Assembly (NCBI RefSeq): GCF_000302595.1
Contig: NZ_JH947125.1
Location: forward strand, 1,114,785 to 1,178,784
Source of the DNA: Pedobacter arcticus A12
GTDB taxonomy: Bacteria; Bacteroidota; Bacteroidia; Sphingobacteriales; Sphingobacteriaceae
Direction: 5' to 3'
Length of the DNA: 64,000 nucleotides
Part shown: positions 45,312-52,457 of the stretch, one piece after another
Numbering within the stretch: position 1 is the first letter of the stretch
Layout: every line of letters starts with the position of its first letter
Program-made: the position numbers and the translations under genes
Notes under the pieces: generated by a model
Told to the model about the DNA's origin: nothing
What the model saw: only the letters and a program-made list of their open reading frames with translations
Database searches by the model: none

Positions 45312-45949
45312 AGTATTTAGAAAAAACAGGTTTATCAAAAATCTTTATCATCGTTTTTCACGCTGTAGGCTTTGTAGGTTTTACCTTACCTCACTTACAC
45401 GATTTTTTTATCTCATTTGTACCTTTCCATCTATTGTTGATGGCAAGTATCCTACTCATCAACCAAAAAGATTATAAAAAAGAATTTTGGCTGGGCTTAG
45501 GCTTTGTTTATTTGAGTGGCTATTTGGTAGAAGTAGTGGGCGTTTCTAGCGGTGCAATTTTTGGAACCTACGCTTACGGCGAAACATTAGGCATTAAGGT
45601 AGCGCAAGTTCCGCTGTTAATTGGCGTTAACTGGGTTATTTTGGTTTTCTGTGTGGGTGCAGTTTTAAAGAAGTATTTTAAACATCTCCGTAGTCTTAAA
45701 TCGTTAATCGGTGCTGCTATTCTGGTTTTTGTCGATTTTTTAATAGAACCCGTAGCCGTACGTTTTGATTACTGGAGCTGGGCAGATAGTACCATTCCAC
45801 TTCAGAATTACATCGCTTGGTTTTTTGTCTGCTTTATTTTACTGAGGGTTTATTACGAGCTAGATTTCCGTAAATCAAACCCGGTAGCTTTAACTTTATT
45901 AATTAGCCAAGTGCTGTTTTTTATTGGCTTAAATGTTACGGCACTCTGA
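45308..45949 (+). CDS. CruF-like carotenoid 1,2-hydratase
   Basis: 213-residue membrane protein from ATG 45308 (the longer frame begins at a TTG inside the glycosyltransferase gene). About seven hydrophobic segments, with conserved polar stretches such as EVVGVSSGAIFGTYAYGE, FLIEPVAVRFDYWSWAD and the internal LIGVNWVILVF. This is the pattern of the carotenoid biosynthesis protein family that includes CruF and the bacterioruberin hydratases, which add water to the terminal double bond of the psi end. A hydroxyl placed there can be the attachment point of a sugar. It is followed by ispH after a promoter-like box. Confidence 0.82.
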   Translation: MKYLEKTGLSKIFIIVFHAVGFVGFTLPHLHDFFISFVPFHLLLMASILLINQKDYKKEFWLGLGFVYLSGYLVEVVGVSSGAIFGTYAYGETLGIKVAQVPLLIGVNWVILVFCVGAVLKKYFKHLRSLKSLIGAAILVFVDFLIEPVAVRFDYWSWADSTIPLQNYIAWFFVCFILLRVYYELDFRKSNPVALTLLISQVLFFIGLNVTAL

Positions 45950-45961
45950 CTTAACTTTTTA

Positions 45962-45969
45962 TATTTTTG
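45962..45969 (+). promoter_or_regulatory. Internal promoter before ispH (-7 box)
   Basis: TATTTTTG, matching TAnnTTTG, 16 bases before the ispH ATG at 45986. No clear TTTG -33 element was found. It suggests that ispH can be expressed apart from the upstream carotenoid genes. Confidence 0.45.
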
Positions 45970-45985
45970 TAGAAAATGATATCAA

Positions 45986-46834
45986 ATGGAATATAACTTA
46001 CAAGTTTCTATTGACAACGATTCGGGCTTTTGTTTCGGCGTAGTTTATGCCATTGATATGGCCGAGGAAATTTTGGCAGAAGACGGCTATTTATATTGCT
46101 TAGGAGACATTGTCCATAACGATGAAGAAGTAATTAGACTCAAAGCAAAAGGTTTAAGAATTATCGATAACGAAGAGCTTAAATCTTTACATAACGAAAA
46201 AGTATTAATTAGAGCCCATGGCGAAGCACCAGAAACATATAAGGTTGCTTTAGCGAATAATATTATCTTAATTGACGCTTCATGCCCGGTAGTTTTAAAA
46301 TTGCAGAACCGTATAAAAACTACGCATGATGCAAAAGAGAAGGTGCTTATTTTTGGAAAGCATGGCCATGCCGAAGTAATTGGTTTACAAGGTCAAACAA
46401 ATAACGAAGCACTAGTTTTTCAGGATTTGGCAGAGCTTGACGGCGTAGATTTACCAAAGTCATTTACACTTTACAGCCAGACTACCAAATCAACCCATAA
46501 ATTTTACGACATCAAAAACGAACTGATTGCTCGTGGTCACGATGTTAAAGCTAACGACACCATTTGCCGTCAGGTATCTAACAGAGATAAAGAGCTTCCA
46601 AATTTTGTAAAGAAATTTGATAAAATTGTTTTTGTATCTGGTAAAAAATCATCAAACGGAAAAGTGCTTTACGAAGTTTGCAAAAAGCACAATCCAGCTA
46701 CTTATTTTATCAGCAAACCCAATGATTTAGAAACGGCAATGTTTAATAAAGGAGATAAAATTGGTATTTGTGGTGCAACGTCGACACCAATGTGGCTAAT
46801 GGAGCAGGTTAAACAGGTTTTAGAAACGTATTAA
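45986..46834 (+). CDS. ispH: 4-hydroxy-3-methylbut-2-enyl diphosphate reductase (IspH/LytB)
   Basis: Last enzyme of the MEP pathway, making IPP and DMAPP for carotenoids, quinones and other isoprenoids; [4Fe-4S] enzyme, 282 residues. The three cluster cysteines fit GFCFGVVYAI (N-terminal), DASCPVVLKL (about residue 98) and DTICRQVSNRD (about residue 193). The active-site glutamate lies in the region of LYSQTTKS. Full length. It sits inside the carotenoid cluster, upstream of a palindromic repeat and the ketolase gene, so precursor supply is linked to pigment synthesis. Length and motifs leave little doubt about identity. Confidence 0.96.
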   Translation: MEYNLQVSIDNDSGFCFGVVYAIDMAEEILAEDGYLYCLGDIVHNDEEVIRLKAKGLRIIDNEELKSLHNEKVLIRAHGEAPETYKVALANNIILIDASCPVVLKLQNRIKTTHDAKEKVLIFGKHGHAEVIGLQGQTNNEALVFQDLAELDGVDLPKSFTLYSQTTKSTHKFYDIKNELIARGHDVKANDTICRQVSNRDKELPNFVKKFDKIVFVSGKKSSNGKVLYEVCKKHNPATYFISKPNDLETAMFNKGDKIGICGATSTPMWLMEQVKQVLETY

Positions 46835-46840
46835 TTATTT

Positions 46841-46954
46841 GGGCGCTTTTCCGCTAACTGCGGAACCGGGCTTTCCGCTCATACGGTTTTGCCAAAACAC
46901 AAGCCAACCACACGGCCTTATTCAAAGGCCGGTATCCGCTTCTATCCCTAACGC
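46841..46954. repeat. Palindromic repeat element between ispH and crtW
   Basis: GC-rich block of about 114 bp starting 6 bases after the ispH stop. It has stems such as TTCCGC-TAACT-GCGGAA (46849-46865) and GGCCTT-ATTCA-AAGGCC (46915-46931), and the recurring pieces TTTCCGCT, TATCCGCTTC and CTATCCCTAACGC. It reads in one open frame on the + strand, which artificially lengthens the ketolase ORF. The pattern is familiar from Bacteroidota intergenic repeats; the copy number in this genome cannot be told from here. Confidence 0.7.
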
Positions 46955-46982
46955 AAATTATCATTATTATAAATATTATAGC

Positions 46983-47675
46983 TTGAAAAACAATAACGGA
47001 ATATATATGGCTATGCTAATCATCTTTTTATGGATGCTTAGTATTACTATGTTGATGCGTTTCGATTTCAGCTTTTCAAATCCTTTGATTTACATTTTTG
47101 TGTTGATACAAATGCATTTATATACCGGGCTTTTTATCACCGCACATGATGCAATGCATGGCACTGTAGCGCCGGCAAACAAAAAGCTAAATAATTTTAT
47201 TGGTCAGCTTTGTACTTTGTTTTACGCGGTTTTTCCTTTTCAAAAATTAAATAGAGAACACCATAAGCACCATAAATTTGTGCATACCGCAGAAGATCCG
47301 GATTATTATGAAGGCAACTTTTTCAAATGGTATTTTCAGTTTATCAAACAATACCTCAGCTGGTGGCAAGTGGTAGCAATGGCTATTATTTACAACATTT
47401 TAAAAATTTACATTCCAGAAAAAAATCTTTTGATGTTCTGGGTTATACCATCCTTGTTAAGTACGCTGCAGCTATTTTATTTTGGCACTTATTTGCCACA
47501 CAAAGGCGAACATCAAAATATTCATCATTCAAAAACACAGTCAAAAAATCATATATGGGCTTTCTTTACCTGCTACTTTTTTGGGTATCATTATGAGCAC
47601 CACGATTCCCCAGGTACGCCTTGGTGGAAACTTTGGCAGGTAAAAGAAAATATTACAGATACAGATAATGGGTAA
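46983..47675 (+). CDS. crtW: Beta-carotene ketolase-like membrane desaturase (CrtW)
   Basis: Membrane di-iron enzyme of about 230 residues. Three histidine boxes are typical of CrtW and related fatty acid hydroxylase/desaturases: HDAMHG (first), REHHKHHKF followed by HTAEDPDYY (second), and HYEHHDSPGTPWW (third). The third, with its PWW end, is particularly like CrtW. It would add a keto group to the ring of a carotenoid. I place the start at TTG 46983 (MKNNNGIYMAM), since the upstream frame to 46839 is repeat-derived; ATG 47007 is the alternative (222 residues). It overlaps hemH by 8 bases, so the two are probably translated together. Confidence 0.83.
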   Translation: MKNNNGIYMAMLIIFLWMLSITMLMRFDFSFSNPLIYIFVLIQMHLYTGLFITAHDAMHGTVAPANKKLNNFIGQLCTLFYAVFPFQKLNREHHKHHKFVHTAEDPDYYEGNFFKWYFQFIKQYLSWWQVVAMAIIYNILKIYIPEKNLLMFWVIPSLLSTLQLFYFGTYLPHKGEHQNIHHSKTQSKNHIWAFFTCYFFGYHYEHHDSPGTPWWKLWQVKENITDTDNG

Positions 47676-48684
47676 AAAAGGAATTCTATTGGTAAATCTG
47701 GGTACACCAGATAGTCCTTCAACGGCAGATGTAAGAAAATACCTCGGTCAGTTTTTAATGGACGAACGCGTAATTGATATCAACGCTGTTAGTCGTACAA
47801 TGTTGGTAAAAGGGATTATCGTTCCATTCCGTGGACCAAAGTCTGCCAAAATCTATAAAGAAATCTGGACAGAAGAGGGTTCTCCTTTATTGATTTATGG
47901 CAACAGCGTTCGTGATGCCGTTGCCGAAAAATTGGGTGGTGATTATCACGTTGAATTGGCAATGCGTTACCAATCTCCATCAATCCCAGATGCGTTAGAA
48001 AGGTTAAAGCAAGCAAAGGTAGATAGCATTAAAGTGGTTCCTTTGTTTCCACAATATGCTTCAGCATCAACCGGATCGGTACATCAATTGGTTATGGAAA
48101 TTGTGAGTAAATGGCAGGCAATTCCAGCCTTAAGCTTTATAAACAGCTATTATGATCATCCGGGGATGATTAAGATTTTTGCAGACAATACCCGGAAATA
48201 TCTTGATCAAAAGTGGGATCATATTTTATTCAGTTTCCACGGAATCCCACAACGGCAAATGCGTAAAGCCGACGTTTCTGGCGAGCATTGCTTAAAGGTA
48301 GAAAACTGTTGTGCTACACTTACCGAAAACAATAAATTCTGCTACTCGGCACAGTGCCATAATACGGCACAATTAATTGCCAAAGAATTAAACTTAACCA
48401 ATCAAGATTATACGCTTTGCTATCAATCTCGTTTAGGAAACGATCCTTGGATGCAACCTTACACCAGTGTTGTACTTAAAGATTTAGCCGAAAAAGGTGT
48501 TAAACGTTTGTTGGTTTTATGTCCGGCTTTTGTTGCCGATTGTTTGGAAACGCTTTACGAGATTTCGGTAGAGTACCAAGAAGAATTTGTTGAACTGGGT
48601 GGCGAGAAAGTTCAATTGGTGGAAAGCTTAAATGATAATCCAGCTTGGATTGAGGTTTTAGAAGATATCATCTTGAATAAATAA
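47668..48684 (+). CDS. hemH: Ferrochelatase (HemH)
   Basis: 338-residue enzyme that inserts Fe2+ into protoporphyrin IX, the last step of heme synthesis. Motifs are LVNLGTPDSPSTADVRKYL at the N-terminus, the active-site histidine in FSFHGIPQRQMR (about residue 195), and a cysteine-rich segment after it (GEHCLKVENCCATL, with QCHNTAQ) of unknown meaning. Near the C-terminus CPAFVADCLETLYEI, with the catalytic glutamate, is also typical. Full length. Its ATG lies inside the last codons of the ketolase gene, and the toxin-antitoxin pair follows. No other heme gene is in the window. Confidence 0.96.
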   Translation: MGKKGILLVNLGTPDSPSTADVRKYLGQFLMDERVIDINAVSRTMLVKGIIVPFRGPKSAKIYKEIWTEEGSPLLIYGNSVRDAVAEKLGGDYHVELAMRYQSPSIPDALERLKQAKVDSIKVVPLFPQYASASTGSVHQLVMEIVSKWQAIPALSFINSYYDHPGMIKIFADNTRKYLDQKWDHILFSFHGIPQRQMRKADVSGEHCLKVENCCATLTENNKFCYSAQCHNTAQLIAKELNLTNQDYTLCYQSRLGNDPWMQPYTSVVLKDLAEKGVKRLLVLCPAFVADCLETLYEISVEYQEEFVELGGEKVQLVESLNDNPAWIEVLEDIILNK

Positions 48685-48717
48685 AGAAATATTTCTTTGT
48701 TATCGAGAAATATTTCT
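48683..48717 (+). promoter_or_regulatory. Duplicated palindromic operator of the Xre/RES pair
   Basis: Two perfect palindromes with the same core AGAAATATTTCT occur at 48683-48698 (extended to 16 bp) and 48706-48717. Their centres are 21 bp apart, i.e. two helical turns, so they would face the same side of the DNA. They sit 25-59 bp before the antitoxin ATG. This is a typical design for cooperative autoregulation by an antitoxin or complex. Confidence 0.75.
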
Positions 48718-48741
48718 TAAATTAGATTTATAAAAGGTATC

Positions 48742-49215
48742 ATGAAAAAGCCAATCAAAAAGATGAAGATATATGCAGAAACGGCACATGCACCGCTAAG
48801 CTTGGTTGCAGAAACTATTGCTGCTTACGGCAATATGTACGCTAGTCCAATCAGTATTTTATCTAATGCTAAACAAGGCTTAAAAGCAAATGCTGCTTTA
48901 GATTTTATTTCCGTCTCTGGCTTTACCTATGATGAGTTTCAGGAAACTTTTAAAACTACGGTAAAAACGATTCAAAACTATGTAGTTAAAGATCTAAAGC
49001 TTGATGCTGTATTAAGCGAGAAACTTCTAAAATCGTTTTCATTATATAATTTGGGTATTGAAGTATTTGGTAGCGCACCAGCTTTTCATCAATGGTTAAA
49101 TGTGCCCGCTTATGGTTTAGGTGAACAAATACCCTTTAATTTAATGGATACAATTACGGGCATCACCTTAATAGAAGATGAACTCAACCGCATTGCTTAC
49201 GGAGATTTAGCTTAA
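48742..49215 (+). CDS. Xre/MbcA/ParS-type antitoxin (DUF2384)
   Basis: 157 residues, the probable antitoxin of the following RES toxin. The N-terminal half has a helical region without an obvious strong helix-turn-helix. The C-terminal part is the ParS/MbcA toxin-binding domain: LYNLGIEVFGSAPAFHQWLNVPAYGLGEQIPFNLMDT. The closing LIEDELNRIAYGDLA is also typical. It starts 57 bases after hemH ends, downstream of a duplicated palindrome, and stops 2 bases before the RES gene. In characterised pairs this protein blocks the toxin and represses its own promoter. Confidence 0.88.
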   Translation: MKKPIKKMKIYAETAHAPLSLVAETIAAYGNMYASPISILSNAKQGLKANAALDFISVSGFTYDEFQETFKTTVKTIQNYVVKDLKLDAVLSEKLLKSFSLYNLGIEVFGSAPAFHQWLNVPAYGLGEQIPFNLMDTITGITLIEDELNRIAYGDLA

Positions 49216-49217
49216 GT

Positions 49218-49667
49218 ATGCAGGTTTACAGAATTACGCTTGCAAAGTTTGCTGATTCTTTGCAAGCATCTGGGCGGTCGGCGAGATGGAACGGCAATCA
49301 GGTACGGGTTATTTACGCTGCTTCATCGCAATCGCTATCCTGTTTAGAGAACGTTGTTCATAGAACTTCTTTGGGCCTAAATCAAAACTTTCGCTTATTA
49401 AGCATCAACATCCCGGATAACTTAAAGATTTCCACCATAAAACTATCTGATTTAAAACCCGATTGGCTAGCTTATGAAGAGCTTCCTTATACCCAAAACA
49501 TCGGCAACAATTGGATACAGAAAAACGAAACGGCTGTGCTACGGGTTCCCTCAGCCATCATCGCTCAAGAGTATAATTATCTATTAAATCCCAATCACCC
49601 CGATTTTTCAGAAGTTAAACTGTTAGGAAATGAGTCCTTTATTTTTGATAGTAGGATAAAATCCTAA
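49218..49667 (+). CDS. RES-domain toxin
   Basis: 149 residues. RES-domain hallmarks are an early arginine in MQVYRITLAKFADSLQASGRSARWNGNQVRVIYAASSQS with GRSARWN in the R-W-N position, a glutamate after LSCLENVVHRT, and the C-terminal serine region in VPSAIIAQEYNYLLNPNHPDFSEV. Characterised RES toxins deplete NAD by cleaving or phosphorolysing it, slowing growth until the antitoxin binds. The pair is complete and both proteins look intact, so the system should be functional. It follows the antitoxin at 2 bp in one operon. Confidence 0.88.
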   Translation: MQVYRITLAKFADSLQASGRSARWNGNQVRVIYAASSQSLSCLENVVHRTSLGLNQNFRLLSINIPDNLKISTIKLSDLKPDWLAYEELPYTQNIGNNWIQKNETAVLRVPSAIIAQEYNYLLNPNHPDFSEVKLLGNESFIFDSRIKS

Positions 49668-49823
49668 GTGAGAAATACCTTTTATTTTTAAAATCAATCA
49701 GACTCTCATTAGCTGTTAAAGGGCATATTTACCACTTTTAAGCGTTCAAACATTCTTTTACTGGCATGGTTTTAACAGTGTTGTTTTAGATATTCTGTTT
49801 TACAGGATAATAAAATTAGAAAT

Positions 49824-50459
49824 ATGAAAAAGACCTTAATTATGTTATTTGCTGTAAGTCTAGGATTTGGAGCAAGTGTAAATGCCCAAGAAGCTAAAAC
49901 CGATAAAATAAAATTTGGTATTAAAGCCGGCGCAAATTTAACCACATTAGGAAAAATTGGAAGTGGTGCAAATGAATATAAATACGATTACCAACCAGGA
50001 TTTACAGCTGGAATTTTTACTGAAATACCTTTAGGTGGTCAGTTCAAATTTGTTCCTGAAGTGAACTATTCTCAGAAAGGCGCCAAAGTCGAAGGTACCG
50101 TAAGTGGAGTAACCGGAAAATTAGAGACTAAAATTGATTACTTAGATGTGCCAATTGCGTTTAGTTATGAGGCAGCACCAAGATTTAATGTTTTTGCTGG
50201 TCCACAGGTTTCTTTTTTGTTAAGCCAAAAAACAGAATTCTATTCTAACGGCGAAAAATTAAACGAGACTACAGACACAAAAGATTTTGCAAAGACTATA
50301 GCAGGCGGTGTTGTTGGTTTAGGGTATGATTTTACACAAAACTTAAACGTAACAGGACGGTACATGAGAGATTTTCAAAAAGGAACCACTAACGATGATG
50401 AGAATTTTGGAAAAGCAAAGAACAGTGGTTTTGCGCTTACACTAGGTTATAAGTTTTAA
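49824..50459 (+). CDS. Outer-membrane beta-barrel protein (porin/PorT-like family), second copy
   Basis: 211 residues; signal peptide at about 1-21 (ASVNAQ). The barrel strands echo the protein at 7451-8077: FGIKAGANLTTL, YQPGFTAGIFTEIPL, FVPEVNYSQKGAKVEG, FAGPQVSFLLSQKTEF, ending FALTLGYKF. The function is not known. It is a stand-alone gene with a terminator hairpin at 50480-50507. The two copies are 42 kb apart, so they are likely old paralogues, not tandem repeats. Confidence 0.83.
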   Translation: MKKTLIMLFAVSLGFGASVNAQEAKTDKIKFGIKAGANLTTLGKIGSGANEYKYDYQPGFTAGIFTEIPLGGQFKFVPEVNYSQKGAKVEGTVSGVTGKLETKIDYLDVPIAFSYEAAPRFNVFAGPQVSFLLSQKTEFYSNGEKLNETTDTKDFAKTIAGGVVGLGYDFTQNLNVTGRYMRDFQKGTTNDDENFGKAKNSGFALTLGYKF

Positions 50460-50479
50460 ACGAGCTAATCATTGATACA

Positions 50480-50512
50480 AACAGCCGTGAGTAAATCCAC
50501 GGCTGTTTTTTT
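50480..50512 (+). terminator. Terminator after second barrel gene
   Basis: Perfect 10-base stem AACAGCCGTG with CACGGCTGTT, 8-base loop, followed by a run of T to about 50512. Confidence 0.85.
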
Positions 50513-50629
50513 ATACTCTGGTTTTTATCATCTGCAAATGTTCTTTTTACAAAACCATTACATCTAACCAGTTCAAAACCCAATGCATTCAGAGAATTAA
50601 ATGATAACTTTCCATCTAAATTTTTTGTT

Positions 50630-51472
50630 ATGAAATTAGGTTTTAAAATCCTTAGCGTAAGTTTTTTGCTTACAATTTTTGCTGCATCTGTGTATGCGCA
50701 AGCTTTAATGCCCCAACCAAGTTCTGGGCAAACCATTGTCCAAGATTTTGGATTAGGAAAAGTTACGGTTAATTACAGTCGCCCGGTGGCTAATGGTAGA
50801 GTGATTTTTGGCGGATTAGTGCCATACAACGAAATTTGGCGAACAGGTGCAAATAGTGCTACCACCATTGTTTTCACAGACGAGGTTAATTTTGGTGGAC
50901 AAAAAATTGCAGCTGGTGAGTATGCCTTGTTTACCATTCCTGGCGAAAGCGAATGGACTGTGGTTTTAAATAAAGCTGCTAAACAATGGGGTGCTTATAC
51001 CCATAAAGATGCAGATGATGTTGCAAAAATAAAAGTGAAAGCAGTAAAAACGGCTACTAAAACAGAAACTTTTACCATTCAATTTGATAACGTAACTCCA
51101 GGCACATTAGACTTAACTATCGCTTGGGACCATACGCAAGTAAATGTTCCTTTAACTGTAGATTACGATGCAAAGGTAATGGCTAACATAGCGCAAGCGA
51201 TGAAGGGCGAAAAGAAACCTTATTTTGCGGCTGCTCAATATTACTTTACGAATGATAAAGATTTAAAGCAAGCTTTAGCTTGGGTTAAAGAAGCAGAAAA
51301 AGCTGACACAAAAGCACCGTGGATTAAACTTTGGAAAGCTAGAATACAGTCTAAAATGGGAGATAAAAAAGGTGCTAAAATCTCTGCAACCGAGGGATTG
51401 GCAATTGCTAAAGAAATCAATAATTCAGAGTACGTTAAGTTAAATCAAGCGTTTATAAACGATTTGAAATAA
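50630..51472 (+). CDS. DUF2911 secreted protein
   Basis: 280 residues; signal peptide about 1-23 (ASVYAQ). The DUF2911 block runs from about residue 28 to 180: VNYSRPVANGRVIFGGLVPYNEIWRTGAN, then GQKIAAGEYALFTIPGESEWTVVLN, and a strand-rich tail. The last 85 residues, with KKPYFAAAQYYF and PWIKLWKARIQSK, are helical and TPR-like. It is probably in the periplasm or at the cell surface. No enzyme motif was found. DUF2911 is common in Bacteroidota and its function is not established. A hairpin terminator follows. Confidence 0.85.
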   Translation: MKLGFKILSVSFLLTIFAASVYAQALMPQPSSGQTIVQDFGLGKVTVNYSRPVANGRVIFGGLVPYNEIWRTGANSATTIVFTDEVNFGGQKIAAGEYALFTIPGESEWTVVLNKAAKQWGAYTHKDADDVAKIKVKAVKTATKTETFTIQFDNVTPGTLDLTIAWDHTQVNVPLTVDYDAKVMANIAQAMKGEKKPYFAAAQYYFTNDKDLKQALAWVKEAEKADTKAPWIKLWKARIQSKMGDKKGAKISATEGLAIAKEINNSEYVKLNQAFINDLK

Positions 51473-51484
51473 CACCGTAATTTA

Positions 51485-51522
51485 AAAAAAGCTTCCCTTC
51501 AAAAAAGATGGGAAGCTTTTTT
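51485..51522 (+). terminator. Terminator after the DUF2911 gene
   Basis: Perfect 13-base stem AAAAAAGCTTCCC with GGGAAGCTTTTTT and a 12-base loop; it also serves the convergent beta-propeller gene on the other strand. Confidence 0.85.
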
Positions 51523-51540
51523 ATGCCCAAAAAGTATCAA

Positions 51541-52359
51541 TTACTTATCGCTTATTTTATAAGCAACAACAGAGTTTTTCAAAAACGTAGGTACATATAG
51601 TATATTTTTTTTGGCGTTCAAACCAATGTCTGCAGTGTTGATTTTTTCTGCCCTGCTATCCAATAACATGTCAAAAGTACCATCTGCTTTAATATGATAA
51701 ATTAAGCCCACCCAGCAAGTTGCTATAAACTCATCTTTTTTGTAGGGCTCCAAACCGTCGCCACCTGCAGCCAAACCACTTGATATAATTTGTTGGTTTT
51801 GATTTTTTCCAATTTTCACCAAATTAGGCCCACTTAATACATACAGCTGGTCATTAATAAACTTAAGTCCGTTAGCGTTTTTAACATCGGCTAAAAACAG
51901 CTCGGCTTTGTTATTTACAATTCGGTAAATTTTACCTAAACGGGTATCAGAAACAAAAACTTCTCCTTTACTATTTATAGCAATATCATTTAAAAAAATA
52001 GCTTCGTTAATCGGAATTTTGGCTTCTACATTGGCAGATTTAATATCAATTTTAACTACCTCGTTAAGGTCGGCAACATAAATTTTACCTTTAAAATAAC
52101 CTAAACCTTTTGGTGCGTTTAAACCGGTTATCCATTCTTTATTTAACACGGTTCCATCTTCCTTTAATATTGCAATCCCGCCTACGCCATCTGCTTTAGC
52201 GCCGTCGCCATCAATTAAAGAAACGTACAATAAATCGCCCAAAGGCAAAACAGATTCTGGTGTTGCCAAATCTTTAGTTTCCCAAATTTTAGTAAGTTTC
52301 AGTTGTGCATTTACTTGTGAAAAAGACAAAGCGAACAGTAAAAAAAGAATGTTTCTCAT
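51541..52359 (-). CDS. SMP-30/gluconolactonase-like beta-propeller protein
   Basis: 272 residues with a signal peptide (about 1-18, ALSFSQVNAQ). The mature part is a run of propeller-like blades with repeated pieces: ESVLPLGDLLYVSLIDG, LGYFKGKIYVADLNEVVKIDI, NDIAINSKGEVFVSDTRLGKIYRI, GLKFINDQLYVLSGPNLVKI. This suits the SMP-30/NHL-type six-bladed propellers. Substrate and enzyme activity are not evident, since no clear metal-ligand set of a lactonase was identified. It diverges from the MBL nuclease gene and converges on the DUF2911 terminator. Confidence 0.75.
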   Translation of the reverse strand: MRNILFLLFALSFSQVNAQLKLTKIWETKDLATPESVLPLGDLLYVSLIDGDGAKADGVGGIAILKEDGTVLNKEWITGLNAPKGLGYFKGKIYVADLNEVVKIDIKSANVEAKIPINEAIFLNDIAINSKGEVFVSDTRLGKIYRIVNNKAELFLADVKNANGLKFINDQLYVLSGPNLVKIGKNQNQQIISSGLAAGGDGLEPYKKDEFIATCWVGLIYHIKADGTFDMLLDSRAEKINTADIGLNAKKNILYVPTFLKNSVVAYKISDK

Positions 52360-52457
52360 GATAATTTGATTACGAATTTAATTTTGACCTGCTAATTTAC
52401 ACATAAACCACAGGTTTTGGATTAATAATTGTTTAACTTAAGGTCTATAGATTTTTT

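Noticed and set aside
46839-46982. N-terminal extension of crtW
   Set aside because: It is translated from the palindromic repeat and precedes the first plausible start.
50437-50736. 99-codon minus-strand frame between barrel and DUF2911 genes
   Set aside because: It crosses a terminator and the start of the DUF2911 gene and has no supporting motif.
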